NCBI GenBank assembly: GCA_036505795.1 | Contig: DASXSU010000031.1 | Coordinates: 1-64,000 of the forward strand | Reading direction: 5' to 3' | DNA from: NS-11 sp036505795 | GTDB taxonomy: Bacteria; Nitrospirota; Nitrospiria; Nitrospirales; NS-4 | DNA length: 64,000 nt | Shown: piece by piece, positions 35,054 through 43,453 of the stretch | Numbering within the stretch: position 1 is the first letter of the stretch | Layout: each line of letters begins with the position of its first letter | Notes under the pieces: model-generated | Databases searched by the model: none | The model's input: the letters and a program-made list of their open reading frames with translations, nothing else | Told to the model about the DNA's origin: nothing | Program-made: the position numbers and the translations under genes

Positions 35054-36249
35054 TAAATGGGGACCTCTTCCGGTCCGAGGAGCTTGATGATTGTCTTTGC
35101 AGCGCGTTTTGACGCTCCCGGCTCCCCGAGAAGCGCCCGCACCCTGACCATTTCAGCCCGCATGTCATTGCGGTAACGGTCGTCTTTCAGGATTCGCCGT
35201 GCCTCCGCGGCAAGACGTTCGGGGCTTGCATGCGTCTGAATAAGCTCGGGGATGAAACTCCTGCCGGCAATGAGGTTGGGAAGTCCGATAGAAAACATCG
35301 GTATATTCGGCCAGCAGACCTGGCGGGCGGCCAGGGATGCGGGTGTGCTGGTCAGTAGACGTGCGATCAAGTACCCCAGCCACGCCATCTTGTAAACGAT
35401 GACCATCGGCGTGCCGATAATGGCCGCTTGTAAGGTGGCAGTGCCCGAGGCGACGAACAAAAGATCCGACGCCGCCATGACCTCGTTGGGGTTTCCAGTG
35501 ATCTGCCGGACGTCTATTCCGGCACGGTCGCACATGAGTTTAATTTCGTCTCGATCCACGGTCTCGGCGACCGCCAGAACCATCCTAATAGGACCGCAGT
35601 CTGCGTTCAGAGTTCGCGCGGCCTCCAGCATCAACGGCAAGAGAGCTCGCACCTCGCCCATTCGACTTCCCGGCAGGAGGCCAAGGACACGCTCCTGGGG
35701 CTGCAGGCTATACGCCGCGCGAATGCCATCACGATCATACGATGGCGCCATCTCATCCAGGAGCGGGTGGCCCACGAAGGTGCACGGCACGCCGGCTTGC
35801 CGATAGAGCTTCTCCTCGAACGGCAAGATGACCACCGCATGGTCAACGCGGCGCTGCATCCATTTCATGCGACCCGGCCGCCACGCCCAGAGCTGGGGCG
35901 TGATGTAGTAGACCACACGGCAGCCCGCGCGCTTGGCAACGCGAGCGAAGTGAAAATTCAAGCCGGGCTGATCTATCAGGACCACGAGGTCCAGAGGCTC
36001 CCGGCGCAGAAACCGCCGGATCGCCAGGATACGGCCGACTAACACCCGTACTGCGCCCGGACCGATGAGCCCGATCACGTCCAACTGCGGGATACCTTCC
36101 AACATCTGCACCCCCGCCGCGCGCATACGGGCTCCCCCCACACCCTGAATAGATAGACTGGGATCCGATTCCCTCAAGGCCTGCGCCAGGTGAGCTCCAT
36201 GGAGATCTCCGGACGCTTCGCCGGTGATGATGAGAATGCGTTTCGTCAT
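35053..36249 (-). CDS. lpxB: Lipid-A-disaccharide synthase
   Basis: 398 residues of family GT19. The N-terminus IITGEASGDLHGAHLAQAL, GVGGARMRAAG, IDQPGLNFHFA, YYITPQLWAW and LPGSRMGEV are all LpxB blocks, with the donor-site SGTATLQAAIIGTPMVI near the end. It joins UDP-diacylglucosamine and lipid X into the lipid A disaccharide at the inner membrane surface. Its start overlaps the oxidoreductase upstream by 4 bases, and it sits between that gene and msbA. Confidence 0.94.
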   Translation of the reverse strand: MTKRILIITGEASGDLHGAHLAQALRESDPSLSIQGVGGARMRAAGVQMLEGIPQLDVIGLIGPGAVRVLVGRILAIRRFLRREPLDLVVLIDQPGLNFHFARVAKRAGCRVVYYITPQLWAWRPGRMKWMQRRVDHAVVILPFEEKLYRQAGVPCTFVGHPLLDEMAPSYDRDGIRAAYSLQPQERVLGLLPGSRMGEVRALLPLMLEAARTLNADCGPIRMVLAVAETVDRDEIKLMCDRAGIDVRQITGNPNEVMAASDLLFVASGTATLQAAIIGTPMVIVYKMAWLGYLIARLLTSTPASLAARQVCWPNIPMFSIGLPNLIAGRSFIPELIQTHASPERLAAEARRILKDDRYRNDMRAEMVRVRALLGEPGASKRAAKTIIKLLGPEEVPI

Positions 36250-37187
36250 CGCTGGTCCGGCCGTCCTATTTGAGTCATGATGCTCTCGCTCAATCTGAGT
36301 GCCGCCATCCCAGCTTCGCCCGACACCAGCGGAGGCGTTCCGTGGAGAATGGACTCCAGAAACGCCTGGAGCTCCAGCTTAAGGGGTTCCTGCCCATCAC
36401 CGCGAATCACCTCTGTGATGATCTCGGAGTGGCCTGTCGAGCCGACAATGCGCCGGCCGATCTTCGCGGTTTGCGCGAGCAGATCGACCACCAGAAAACT
36501 GTTCGATTCGTAGAAACGGATCTCCCTGACCTTTTCTTCAGCCAGCCGGTTGGCGCTGAAAGTCGCCATACAACCGGTCTCGAACAGCACCTGAGCATAG
36601 GCCACATCGGTCGTCGGCGATACGAGAGACACCCCCTGCGCATCGACGTGTCGCACTCCGGCATCTAAAACGGAGAGCACAATATCGAGGTCGTGGATCA
36701 TTAGATCGAGCACGACATTTACGTCCGCGCCGCGCGGCGTAAACGGCGCCCACCTTCGGCAGTCGATCAGTCGTGGCGCTTTAATCACTCCCAGGCTTGC
36801 CCGCAAGGCCGAGTTAAAGCGCTCAATATGACCCACCTGGAGGATCAATTTTCGCGCCGCGGCCATCCCCACCAGATCTTCCGCCTCTGCCGGAGTCACC
36901 GTCATGGGCTTCTCGACCAACACGTGGAGGCCGGCTTGCAGGCATTCCCGCGCGATCTGATGATGAAGAGGCGTCGGAACGGCGACGCTGACCGCCTCGA
37001 CCTGGCCGAACATCTCCCGAAAATCCGGGAACGCCCGGCAACGATGCTTGGTGGCAATCTCTTTCGCGAGACCGGCATCGGCATCGACAACTCCAACGAG
37101 GTCCGCCTCCTGAGCCTCCGCGTAGACCCGGGCATGGTGCTGCCCTAATGACCCCACCCCGATGACGCCGACCTTCACGCGATGCAT
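36246..37187 (-). CDS. Gfo/Idh/MocA-family oxidoreductase in the lipid A operon
   Basis: 313 residues. The N-terminus VGVIGVGSLGQHHARVY gives the NAD-binding GxGxxG, followed by VLVEKPMTVTPAEA and a HDLDIVLSVL metal/catalytic region typical of the family. It lies between lpxI and lpxB and is coupled to lpxB. In Leptospira and Acidithiobacillus a dehydrogenase of this family (GnnA) oxidises UDP-GlcNAc at C3 so that an aminotransferase (GnnB) can make the 3-amino sugar of amide-linked lipid A. GnnA activity is possible here, but no aminotransferase partner is next to it, so the role is unproven. Confidence 0.85.
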   Translation of the reverse strand: MHRVKVGVIGVGSLGQHHARVYAEAQEADLVGVVDADAGLAKEIATKHRCRAFPDFREMFGQVEAVSVAVPTPLHHQIARECLQAGLHVLVEKPMTVTPAEAEDLVGMAAARKLILQVGHIERFNSALRASLGVIKAPRLIDCRRWAPFTPRGADVNVVLDLMIHDLDIVLSVLDAGVRHVDAQGVSLVSPTTDVAYAQVLFETGCMATFSANRLAEEKVREIRFYESNSFLVVDLLAQTAKIGRRIVGSTGHSEIITEVIRGDGQEPLKLELQAFLESILHGTPPLVSGEAGMAALRLSESIMTQIGRPDQR

Positions 37188-37259
37188 CAGAAGCGGTTAT
37201 CCGTTAATCGTTCATCGTGCATTGCAATCCGATACAAGATTCGAGCTTCCCTATGCACA

Positions 37260-38138
37260 TTATGGCTTCGCATTTGACGACGCCACTCCAAGGACCGCAA
37301 TTCCAGCCTTATCCGCCGCGGCAATTGCTTCCGCTCGATCCAAAAACAACGCGTGGCCGGCTTCAACGGCCAAGACCGAGGCACCACTCTTTGCCATAAC
37401 CTCGATCGTCATTGGTCCAACAGTGGGGAGATCAAACCGGCGGTCCTGTTGGGGTTTGAATCGCTTGACGACGACCGCGCCACCGTTCGCCAGGGCTCCT
37501 CCCCGCCGGATCGCCTCATCCGTGCCCTCAACGGCTTCAATCGCGACGACGACGCGATCCTTGACGACCACGCATTGCCCGATATCCAGCTTCCCGACGG
37601 CCTGCGCGATTTCCCACCCGAAGTCGATGTCTCGCCGCTCGCTTTTCGTCGGCGAGCGCCGAGTAAGAACGCCCTCTTCCACCAGCAAGCCCTTTAATCC
37701 GAACGTTGATTCGCGAATCCGGATACCTTCAGCTTCAAGTTCCGACGCAAGGGCGCGCAAAAGCATATCGTCCTTTCGCCCATTCATGCGGCGAAGGAGC
37801 GTGAGGGCACGGAAGTCCGGGCGGATCGCAAACAGATGAGTCTTTTTGACGCCCCCAACCATGACGGCCTGGCGCACGCCGTCCTGCTTGAAGGCCTTGA
37901 TCAACTTTCCGAGATGGCCTATGGAGATCCAATGAATGCGGTCAACGTGTTCCTCGAGAACCGGGTCTGTCTCGCCGAGCAAAGCTACCGCGGACACACG
38001 GTATCCCAGCCGGCGGGCATTCTCGGCAAACAGTCTTGGGAAACGTCCGTTGCCGGCGATGAGCCCAAGCCATGCTCCCGTCGTTGCCTCTGGGTCGTTG
38101 TCCGCGTGGTCCACTACAGGGTGCCTCGGAGACGCCAC
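37260..38138 (-). CDS. lpxI: UDP-2,3-diacylglucosamine pyrophosphatase, LpxI type
   Basis: 292 residues. LGLIAGNGRFPRLFAENARRLGY at the start, GGVKKTHLF, RIRESTFGLKGLLVEEGVLT and DLPTVGPMTIEVMAKSGASVLAVEAGHALFLDR are the conserved blocks of LpxI (DUF1009). It hydrolyses UDP-2,3-diacylglucosamine to lipid X, the step done by LpxH in E. coli. It directly follows lpxA by 5 bases. LpxI in place of LpxH is common outside beta- and gammaproteobacteria. A 72-base gap separates it from the oxidoreductase gene downstream. Confidence 0.92.
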   Translation of the reverse strand: MASPRHPVVDHADNDPEATTGAWLGLIAGNGRFPRLFAENARRLGYRVSAVALLGETDPVLEEHVDRIHWISIGHLGKLIKAFKQDGVRQAVMVGGVKKTHLFAIRPDFRALTLLRRMNGRKDDMLLRALASELEAEGIRIRESTFGLKGLLVEEGVLTRRSPTKSERRDIDFGWEIAQAVGKLDIGQCVVVKDRVVVAIEAVEGTDEAIRRGGALANGGAVVVKRFKPQQDRRFDLPTVGPMTIEVMAKSGASVLAVEAGHALFLDRAEAIAAADKAGIAVLGVASSNAKP

Positions 38139-38143
38139 GGCGA

Positions 38144-38950
38144 TCAGTCATCCTCGCGTTCATCCATGCCCTTGCAAACCCCTCGCTTGGTACTGTCAAT
38201 AAACGCCAGGAGCTCTCGGACGTCGCGTGAATCAGCAAATTCATCGCGAACCTGTTTGACAGCTTCGGCAAAGCGCAGGTTTGAGCGAAACAAGGCGCGA
38301 TAGACGCGCTTGAGCAGACGAATGCGGTCGTCTGAGAACCCATGGCGTTTCAAACCGATCGTGTTCACGCCGAACAGCCGCGCGCGGTACCCACCTGCCG
38401 CTCGCATAAACGGGGGCACGTCCTGACCTAGCGCCGAGCACCCGCCGACCATGCTGTAAGCCCCGAGCCGCACATACTGATGAATGCCCGAGAGCCCGCC
38501 GACGATTGCGTGATCGCCAATCGTGATATGTCCGGCGAGAGTGGCGGCATTGGCCATCACGACGTGGCTACCGATATGGCAATCGTGCGCGATATGGACA
38601 TAGGCCATCAAGACGTTATGGTCTTCAAGGCTCGTCACGCCTCCGCCAAACGTCGTTGCCCGGTTGACCGTGACGAACTCACGAAGAATGTTGTGGTTGC
38701 CGATGCGAACGACCGTTTTCTCGCCTTTATACTGTAGATGCTGCGGTGGGGCGCCGAGCGAGACGAATGAATGGATTTGGCAGTCTTCTCCAATAGACGT
38801 CCACCCTTCGACGACCACATGCGCATCAATGCGTGTCCTCCGTCCGATACGCACGTGTTCGCCGATGATGCTGTAGGGCCCCACGGTGACTCCCTCGTCC
38901 AATTCGGCCTTGCTATGCACGACCGCTGTAGGATGCAGGCGGGTGCTCAT
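38144..38950 (-). CDS. lpxA: UDP-N-acetylglucosamine acyltransferase
   Basis: 268 residues made mostly of hexapeptide repeats (left-handed beta helix, about 1-190) with the HIAHDCHIG catalytic histidine region, MVGGCSALGQDVPPF and FGVNTIGLKRHGF segments of LpxA, and a helical C-terminal domain. It adds the first acyl chain to UDP-GlcNAc (or a 3-amino analogue) in the cytoplasm. ATG at 38950 overlaps the fabZ stop as ATGA; the frame to 39052 lies within fabZ. The acidic tail ends in EREDD. Confidence 0.94.
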   Translation of the reverse strand: MSTRLHPTAVVHSKAELDEGVTVGPYSIIGEHVRIGRRTRIDAHVVVEGWTSIGEDCQIHSFVSLGAPPQHLQYKGEKTVVRIGNHNILREFVTVNRATTFGGGVTSLEDHNVLMAYVHIAHDCHIGSHVVMANAATLAGHITIGDHAIVGGLSGIHQYVRLGAYSMVGGCSALGQDVPPFMRAAGGYRARLFGVNTIGLKRHGFSDDRIRLLKRVYRALFRSNLRFAEAVKQVRDEFADSRDVRELLAFIDSTKRGVCKGMDEREDD

Positions 38951-39438
38951 GGTTCGCCCTCCGGCGTGGAGGTCCCGTCCGTAATCATCGCCATCAATTC
39001 CGCTTCGCACACGAGAGTCTTGTCGACGTACGCCTCGCCGCGAATCTTCCAATAGGGATGGCGAGCCCTCAGGACGTCCACTACAAAACGGAGCTGGTCC
39101 CCCGGTTCCACGGGTTTTCGAAACTTGGCCTTGTCGATCCCCATAAAATAGACGAGATTTGGGGCGCCTTCCTTGGAAGGTTTGGTGGACTTGAAAGCGA
39201 GAATCCCTCCTACCTGCGCCATGGCTTCGATGATGAGCACTCCGGGCATGATTGGGCGCCCTGGGAAATGACCCTGAAAAAACGGCTCATTGATCGTGAC
39301 ATTTTTCAGGCCGATCACGCGCTTGCCCACCTCTAAGTCCTCGATCCGATCGACCAACAAGAAGGGGTATCGATGAGGCAGGATCGCCTGGATTTCGATG
39401 TTATCGAGGCGGATGCCTTGAGTGACTTCGTTGCTCAC
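38947..39438 (-). CDS. fabZ: 3-hydroxyacyl-ACP dehydratase
   Basis: 163-residue hot-dog-fold enzyme. LPHRYPFLLVDRI holds the catalytic histidine, and GHFPGRPIMPGVLIIEAMAQ holds the catalytic glutamate. It dehydrates 3-hydroxyacyl-ACP for fatty acid elongation and competes with LpxA for that substrate, which explains the frequent pairing of the two genes. It overlaps the skp stop by 4 bases. In most genomes lpxD sits between skp and fabZ, but not here. Confidence 0.94.
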   Translation of the reverse strand: MSNEVTQGIRLDNIEIQAILPHRYPFLLVDRIEDLEVGKRVIGLKNVTINEPFFQGHFPGRPIMPGVLIIEAMAQVGGILAFKSTKPSKEGAPNLVYFMGIDKAKFRKPVEPGDQLRFVVDVLRARHPYWKIRGEAYVDKTLVCEAELMAMITDGTSTPEGEP

Positions 39439-39971
39439 TTTGTCCCCTTATCTAGCTCCTTGATGACTCGGTCCGTGATGTCCAGTGAAGGATGGCTGTA
39501 GACGACGAGCGCGCCTGCGCCGTTATCGCCTTTTTCCACGACGAGACTGAGCCTCTCCTTGTCAGCGATGGCTTTGACGATCTGCTCGAGGCTCCTGTTG
39601 AATTCCTCTAGCACTTCCTTCTTCTTGTTCTGAACTTCCTGGGTGAGCTGGTTCACCTTTCGCTGGTACTCCATGTAACGCTTGCGGAAGCTCTCTTCTT
39701 TGTCTTTCTTCGCTTCGGCGCTCAGCACCGCGCTTTGCTTGACCAGGTCTTCCTCTATTTTCTTCAGTTCCTCTTCTTCCAGATCGATGATCTTCTGCCG
39801 GCTCTTCAGGTATTCCTGGAGTGAATCCTTGATCTTCTTGCCGTTCTTTGTCCCATCCAGAACTTTTTGAGGTTCCAGCACCCCGATCTTCAAATCTGCC
39901 GCCACCGACGCACCAGCCCATGCCAATGCTAGTATAGCGGCAAGGATCGCCATTCTGCAGCCGTTCTTCAT
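39435..39971 (-). CDS. skp: Skp/OmpH-family periplasmic chaperone
   Basis: 178 residues from ATG at 39971. A signal peptide (about 1-24, ending GASVAA) precedes a mature protein that is mainly a long charged coiled coil (about 45-135; ESFRKRYMEYQRKVNQLTQEV and similar), the tentacle part of Skp. The C-terminus returns to the beta-strand body (DKERLSLVVEKGDNG). It holds unfolded outer-membrane proteins for delivery to BamA, whose gene ends 36 bases upstream. An alternative start at 39995 would add eight residues before the signal peptide. Confidence 0.88.
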   Translation of the reverse strand: MKNGCRMAILAAILALAWAGASVAADLKIGVLEPQKVLDGTKNGKKIKDSLQEYLKSRQKIIDLEEEELKKIEEDLVKQSAVLSAEAKKDKEESFRKRYMEYQRKVNQLTQEVQNKKKEVLEEFNRSLEQIVKAIADKERLSLVVEKGDNGAGALVVYSHPSLDITDRVIKELDKGTK

Positions 39972-40007
39972 GCTTGTATCCCTTCCCTGTGACACCGTGG
40001 CAGCCCT

Positions 40008-42383
40008 TCAGAAGAGCGAGCCGATTGAAAACTCAAAGACTCCAGCGCGTTCGCCCTCTCGCCGATCGAGATTGATCCCGTAGGCTAAACGTAGCGGCCC
40101 AAAAGGAGAAATCCAGCGCAGCTCCACGCCCGTTGCCCGGCGCAGATTGAGGTTCAACGCCTCGCCATCGTTGAAGCCTTTGCCGTAATCGAAAAATAGC
40201 ACCCCTTTTACTTTCACTTCAGGAACCAAGGGAAAAATGAAATCGAAGTTAAAGATGAGTTCTTTGGTGGCTCCCAGGATGCTAAAGTTGTCGCTGGCCA
40301 CAGGGCCTGCTCGCCCGAAGCTAAAACCTCGCATCGTTTGAATGCCACCGACGAAAAACCGCTCGCCCACGGGCAGTGGCCTATCTCCACCATAGCTGTG
40401 GGCGACTCCCAACCGCACGCGCGGCGAGAAGACCGTGTCCCACACAACGGGGAAGTATCCCACGCTGTCGCCGATGAGTTTATAGAATTCGTTGTCGCCT
40501 CCCAGGATACTGCCGGCGAACTCCGCCGTCAGGCCATGCCGGGAGCCGCTTTTCGGATCAAAATAAAAGTCGCGGGTGTCGCGAGCAATCCCGCCCACGA
40601 TGGCCTGGGTGGTACTAGACCCGAGTTGCTGCTGGATCAAAAGCGGGAGATCAGCAATTGGCGTTGTGGTTGTGACCCCTCCGCCTCCAAGAAAAAAGCC
40701 GGTTGGGGCATCAGCACTGATTGTCAGACGTTCCCGAATCAAGCTGACATTGCCGCTGAGATACTCTGAGAACCATTTACCGAGGACGACGTCGCCGCCT
40801 ATGCGCCTCTCGAAATAACTGATGAAAAATGTCTCTCTGGCGTACAGGTCGATCTGCCCCGAAATCTGCTGGTCAAAGAGGTAGGGCTCACGAAAAGTGA
40901 TGACGCCTAACGACCGCCGCTGTCCGAGTTGTCCGCGAATCTTCAACAACTGCCCCCGGCCGAATAAATTCCCTTCCGTGACATCCGCGACCAGCGACAA
41001 CTGGTCGAGGGAGCTGAATCCTCCGCCAATGCTGAATGTGCCGGTTGATTTCTCCTTCACCTTGATGTCGAGATCGACCGTGTTCGGGTCGAGTTGCTTC
41101 GGAATGATTTCCACGGTTTCAAAGTAGTTAAGATTATTCAAACGTTGAAAGCTGCGCTTCAGCGCGGCGGTATCAATCAACTCGGCCTCGTTGAGCCGCA
41201 GTTCGCGACGGATGACTTTGTCGCGGGTCTTTTCGTTCCCTGAGATATTGATATTTCTCACGTGAATGAGGGCGCCTTCTTTACTTTCGAAGATCACTGT
41301 GGCCGTTTGTGTCTCCTGGTCGGGACGCACATCGGGGTTCACTTCGGCAAACGCGTATCCTTTGACGCCGTACAGGTCGGTGAGGCGCGTCACCTCGTCC
41401 CGGACCTCCGCCATACGAATAACCGATCCCTCTTTAAGCTTACTCCCGCTTCTGAGTTCGGACTCCGTGAAGAGAGTTTGTCCTTTATAGTCTGTCTTGG
41501 CAAGTTTGAACTGCGGACCTTCGACGACCGGAAACCGAATCGTGAACCATTTTTTATCGGGGCTGAGGTCCACCGAAGGGGTGCCGACTTGCGAGTTCAG
41601 GTAGCCTTCGTCGAGATAGACCTGTCGCACGCGTTCGACGTCGTTGGAAAGTTCTTCCTTCTTATATATCCCGGAGTCGTCGAACCACGAAAAGAGAAGA
41701 CTGTATTGCCTGGTGAACAAGGGCTTTTTCAGTTTCTTCACGGGAATAGATTTGGCCCCTTCGAAGGCCACTGTCTTGACTCGCGCTCGATCCCCCTCCT
41801 GAATAAAAAAGGTCAGGGTTTTCTTCTCGGTATCCAAAGTTTTGATTACCGGGATAATGCGGGCATTATAGTAACCTTCCTCTTCATAAAGGACGCGCAA
41901 TCGCTCCACGCTGTCTTTCACCTGCTGCTGATCCAGAAATGACTGGTTACGGACGGCCAATTTCTCCCTAAGCTTTTCATCTTTAATCTTCTCATTGCCG
42001 TCAAACACAATGTTCGTGATGAACGGTTTCTCCGTCACAACAAAGATGACCGCAACGCCACCGGGCACCGGCTCTGTCTCCACACGCACATCTTCGAAGA
42101 ACCCCAACTGGTAGACAGACCGGATTTGTTCCCGGATCGCCTCTGTTGAAAACCGTCCTCCCTCCTTCAACGTAATTCGTCCACGGATGGCGGGTACTTC
42201 TATGCGCTTATTGCCTTGGACCCGAATGGATTTAATCAGCGGCCCGGGCTCTTCTGCCCAGACATGTCCCCCCACGGCTGCTGCCAGTAGAGTCAACAAA
42301 AAACCTAGCAGAACTACGCAAAACTTTGGGAGGACGGTGCTGGCGGCGTTTGTCTTGTGGTATGGTGGGGTCAGAAAATGCAC
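40008..42383 (-). CDS. bamA: Outer membrane protein assembly factor BamA
   Basis: 791 residues. A signal sequence (hydrophobic about 19-40) is followed by five POTRA domains (about 48-430; repeated VxGNKR/EGAKS/NISGNEK-type strands) and a 16-strand barrel to the end, with the FSIGSLF C-terminal phenylalanine. MRGFSFGRAGP corresponds to the conserved (V/M)RGF of the loop that seals the barrel. It inserts beta-barrel proteins into the outer membrane. The GTG start at 42383 has an AGGA about 7 bases before it. It heads the leftward envelope operon and is divergent from galU. Confidence 0.93.
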   Translation of the reverse strand: MHFLTPPYHKTNAASTVLPKFCVVLLGFLLTLLAAAVGGHVWAEEPGPLIKSIRVQGNKRIEVPAIRGRITLKEGGRFSTEAIREQIRSVYQLGFFEDVRVETEPVPGGVAVIFVVTEKPFITNIVFDGNEKIKDEKLREKLAVRNQSFLDQQQVKDSVERLRVLYEEEGYYNARIIPVIKTLDTEKKTLTFFIQEGDRARVKTVAFEGAKSIPVKKLKKPLFTRQYSLLFSWFDDSGIYKKEELSNDVERVRQVYLDEGYLNSQVGTPSVDLSPDKKWFTIRFPVVEGPQFKLAKTDYKGQTLFTESELRSGSKLKEGSVIRMAEVRDEVTRLTDLYGVKGYAFAEVNPDVRPDQETQTATVIFESKEGALIHVRNINISGNEKTRDKVIRRELRLNEAELIDTAALKRSFQRLNNLNYFETVEIIPKQLDPNTVDLDIKVKEKSTGTFSIGGGFSSLDQLSLVADVTEGNLFGRGQLLKIRGQLGQRRSLGVITFREPYLFDQQISGQIDLYARETFFISYFERRIGGDVVLGKWFSEYLSGNVSLIRERLTISADAPTGFFLGGGGVTTTTPIADLPLLIQQQLGSSTTQAIVGGIARDTRDFYFDPKSGSRHGLTAEFAGSILGGDNEFYKLIGDSVGYFPVVWDTVFSPRVRLGVAHSYGGDRPLPVGERFFVGGIQTMRGFSFGRAGPVASDNFSILGATKELIFNFDFIFPLVPEVKVKGVLFFDYGKGFNDGEALNLNLRRATGVELRWISPFGPLRLAYGINLDRREGERAGVFEFSIGSLF

Positions 42384-42534
42384 AAGTCGTTCCTGCTCCC
42401 CGGTTTGGTTCCATTGACGCCTCGGACGAAGAGACGAAGGCTTTTCAAAGAGGGCCGTAAAAATGGAGAAATTGTACAGATTGACCCCTTGGAAGTAAAG
42501 AGAAAAAGCTACCGCCCACAGGCCCGGCGGTTCC

Positions 42535-42563
42535 TTGACTTTGGGGGGGGCGGTCCGTAGAAT
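42535..42563 (+). promoter_or_regulatory. Sigma-70-type promoter of galU with a G8 tract in its spacer
   Basis: TTGACT (-35, 42535-42540), a 17-base spacer containing eight consecutive G (42543-42550), and TAGAAT (-10, 42558-42563). Transcription would start near 42570, only about 3 bases before the galU ATG, so the message would be leaderless or nearly so. A change in the G tract would alter the spacer length. Confidence 0.6.
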
Positions 42564-42572
42564 CCGTTGATC

Positions 42573-43445
42573 ATGTCATCTTCGAATGTCACGAAAGCGG
42601 TCATTCCGGCTGCAGGGCAGGGGACTCGTTTTTTACCTGCCACCAAGGCCTCTCCGAAGGAAATGCTGCCGCTTGTGGATAAACCCCTCATTCAGTATAT
42701 CGTGGAGGAAGCGGTCGCATCTGATATCCGGGATATTATCGTTATCTCAGGACGAGGCAAACGCGCCATTGAAGATCACTTCGATGTCTCCTATGAGCTG
42801 GAAGAGATGCTGAAACAGGCGAACAAAGACGATCTGTTAAAGGAGATTCGCCGGATCTCGGAACTTGCCAACTTTTGTTATGTTCGACAACGGCATATGC
42901 GAGGCCTGGGCGACGCGATTCTGTGCGCCCGTCACCTGGTCGGCAACGAGCCATTCGTGGTGATGTTGGGAGACGAGATCATCGACGCTCAAGTGCCGGC
43001 GATTGCGCAATTAATGGAGCTCTATGAACGATTTCAGGCGCCGATTATCGGCGTGCAGGAAGTTCAACCGGATGAGGTCTGTAATTACGGAATTATCGCT
43101 TCGAAGCCGGCTGGCGACGGCATTTTTCATGTGACCGATCTGATCGAGAAACCCTCAATAGCCGAAGCTCCGTCGCGCATGGCGGTCATCGGCCGTTATG
43201 TCCTCACGCCGAACGTGTTTGCCGCCCTTGCAAAGACGCCTCCAGGCAAGAATCAGGAGATCCAACTGACCGACGCCCTCCGCATGGTCGCCAAGCAAGC
43301 ACCAATGTATGCGTGTATTATTAAAGGAAAGCGCTATGACGCCGGCGATAAGCTGGGCTTCCTCAAAGCAACCGTGGAGTTCGCCCTGAGAAGTCCGGAG
43401 TTGGGTGAGCGCTTCGCCTGTTATCTGAAGCAACTCAGTCTTTAA
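42573..43445 (+). CDS. galU: UTP-glucose-1-phosphate uridylyltransferase
   Basis: 290 residues. KAVIPAAGQGTRFLPATKASPKEMLPLVDKP is the nucleotide-binding signature, with a VMLGDEIID metal site and EKP near the middle, and a late KGKRYDAGDKLGFLKA segment. It makes UDP-glucose, the source of UDP-glucuronate and of many sugars for the polysaccharide locus. ATG at 42573 is preferred; a TTG two codons upstream is possible. No Shine-Dalgarno site is visible, consistent with the promoter lying right against the start. lon follows 8 bases after the stop. Confidence 0.93.
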   Translation: MSSSNVTKAVIPAAGQGTRFLPATKASPKEMLPLVDKPLIQYIVEEAVASDIRDIIVISGRGKRAIEDHFDVSYELEEMLKQANKDDLLKEIRRISELANFCYVRQRHMRGLGDAILCARHLVGNEPFVVMLGDEIIDAQVPAIAQLMELYERFQAPIIGVQEVQPDEVCNYGIIASKPAGDGIFHVTDLIEKPSIAEAPSRMAVIGRYVLTPNVFAALAKTPPGKNQEIQLTDALRMVAKQAPMYACIIKGKRYDAGDKLGFLKATVEFALRSPELGERFACYLKQLSL

Positions 43446-43453
43446 CACATCAC

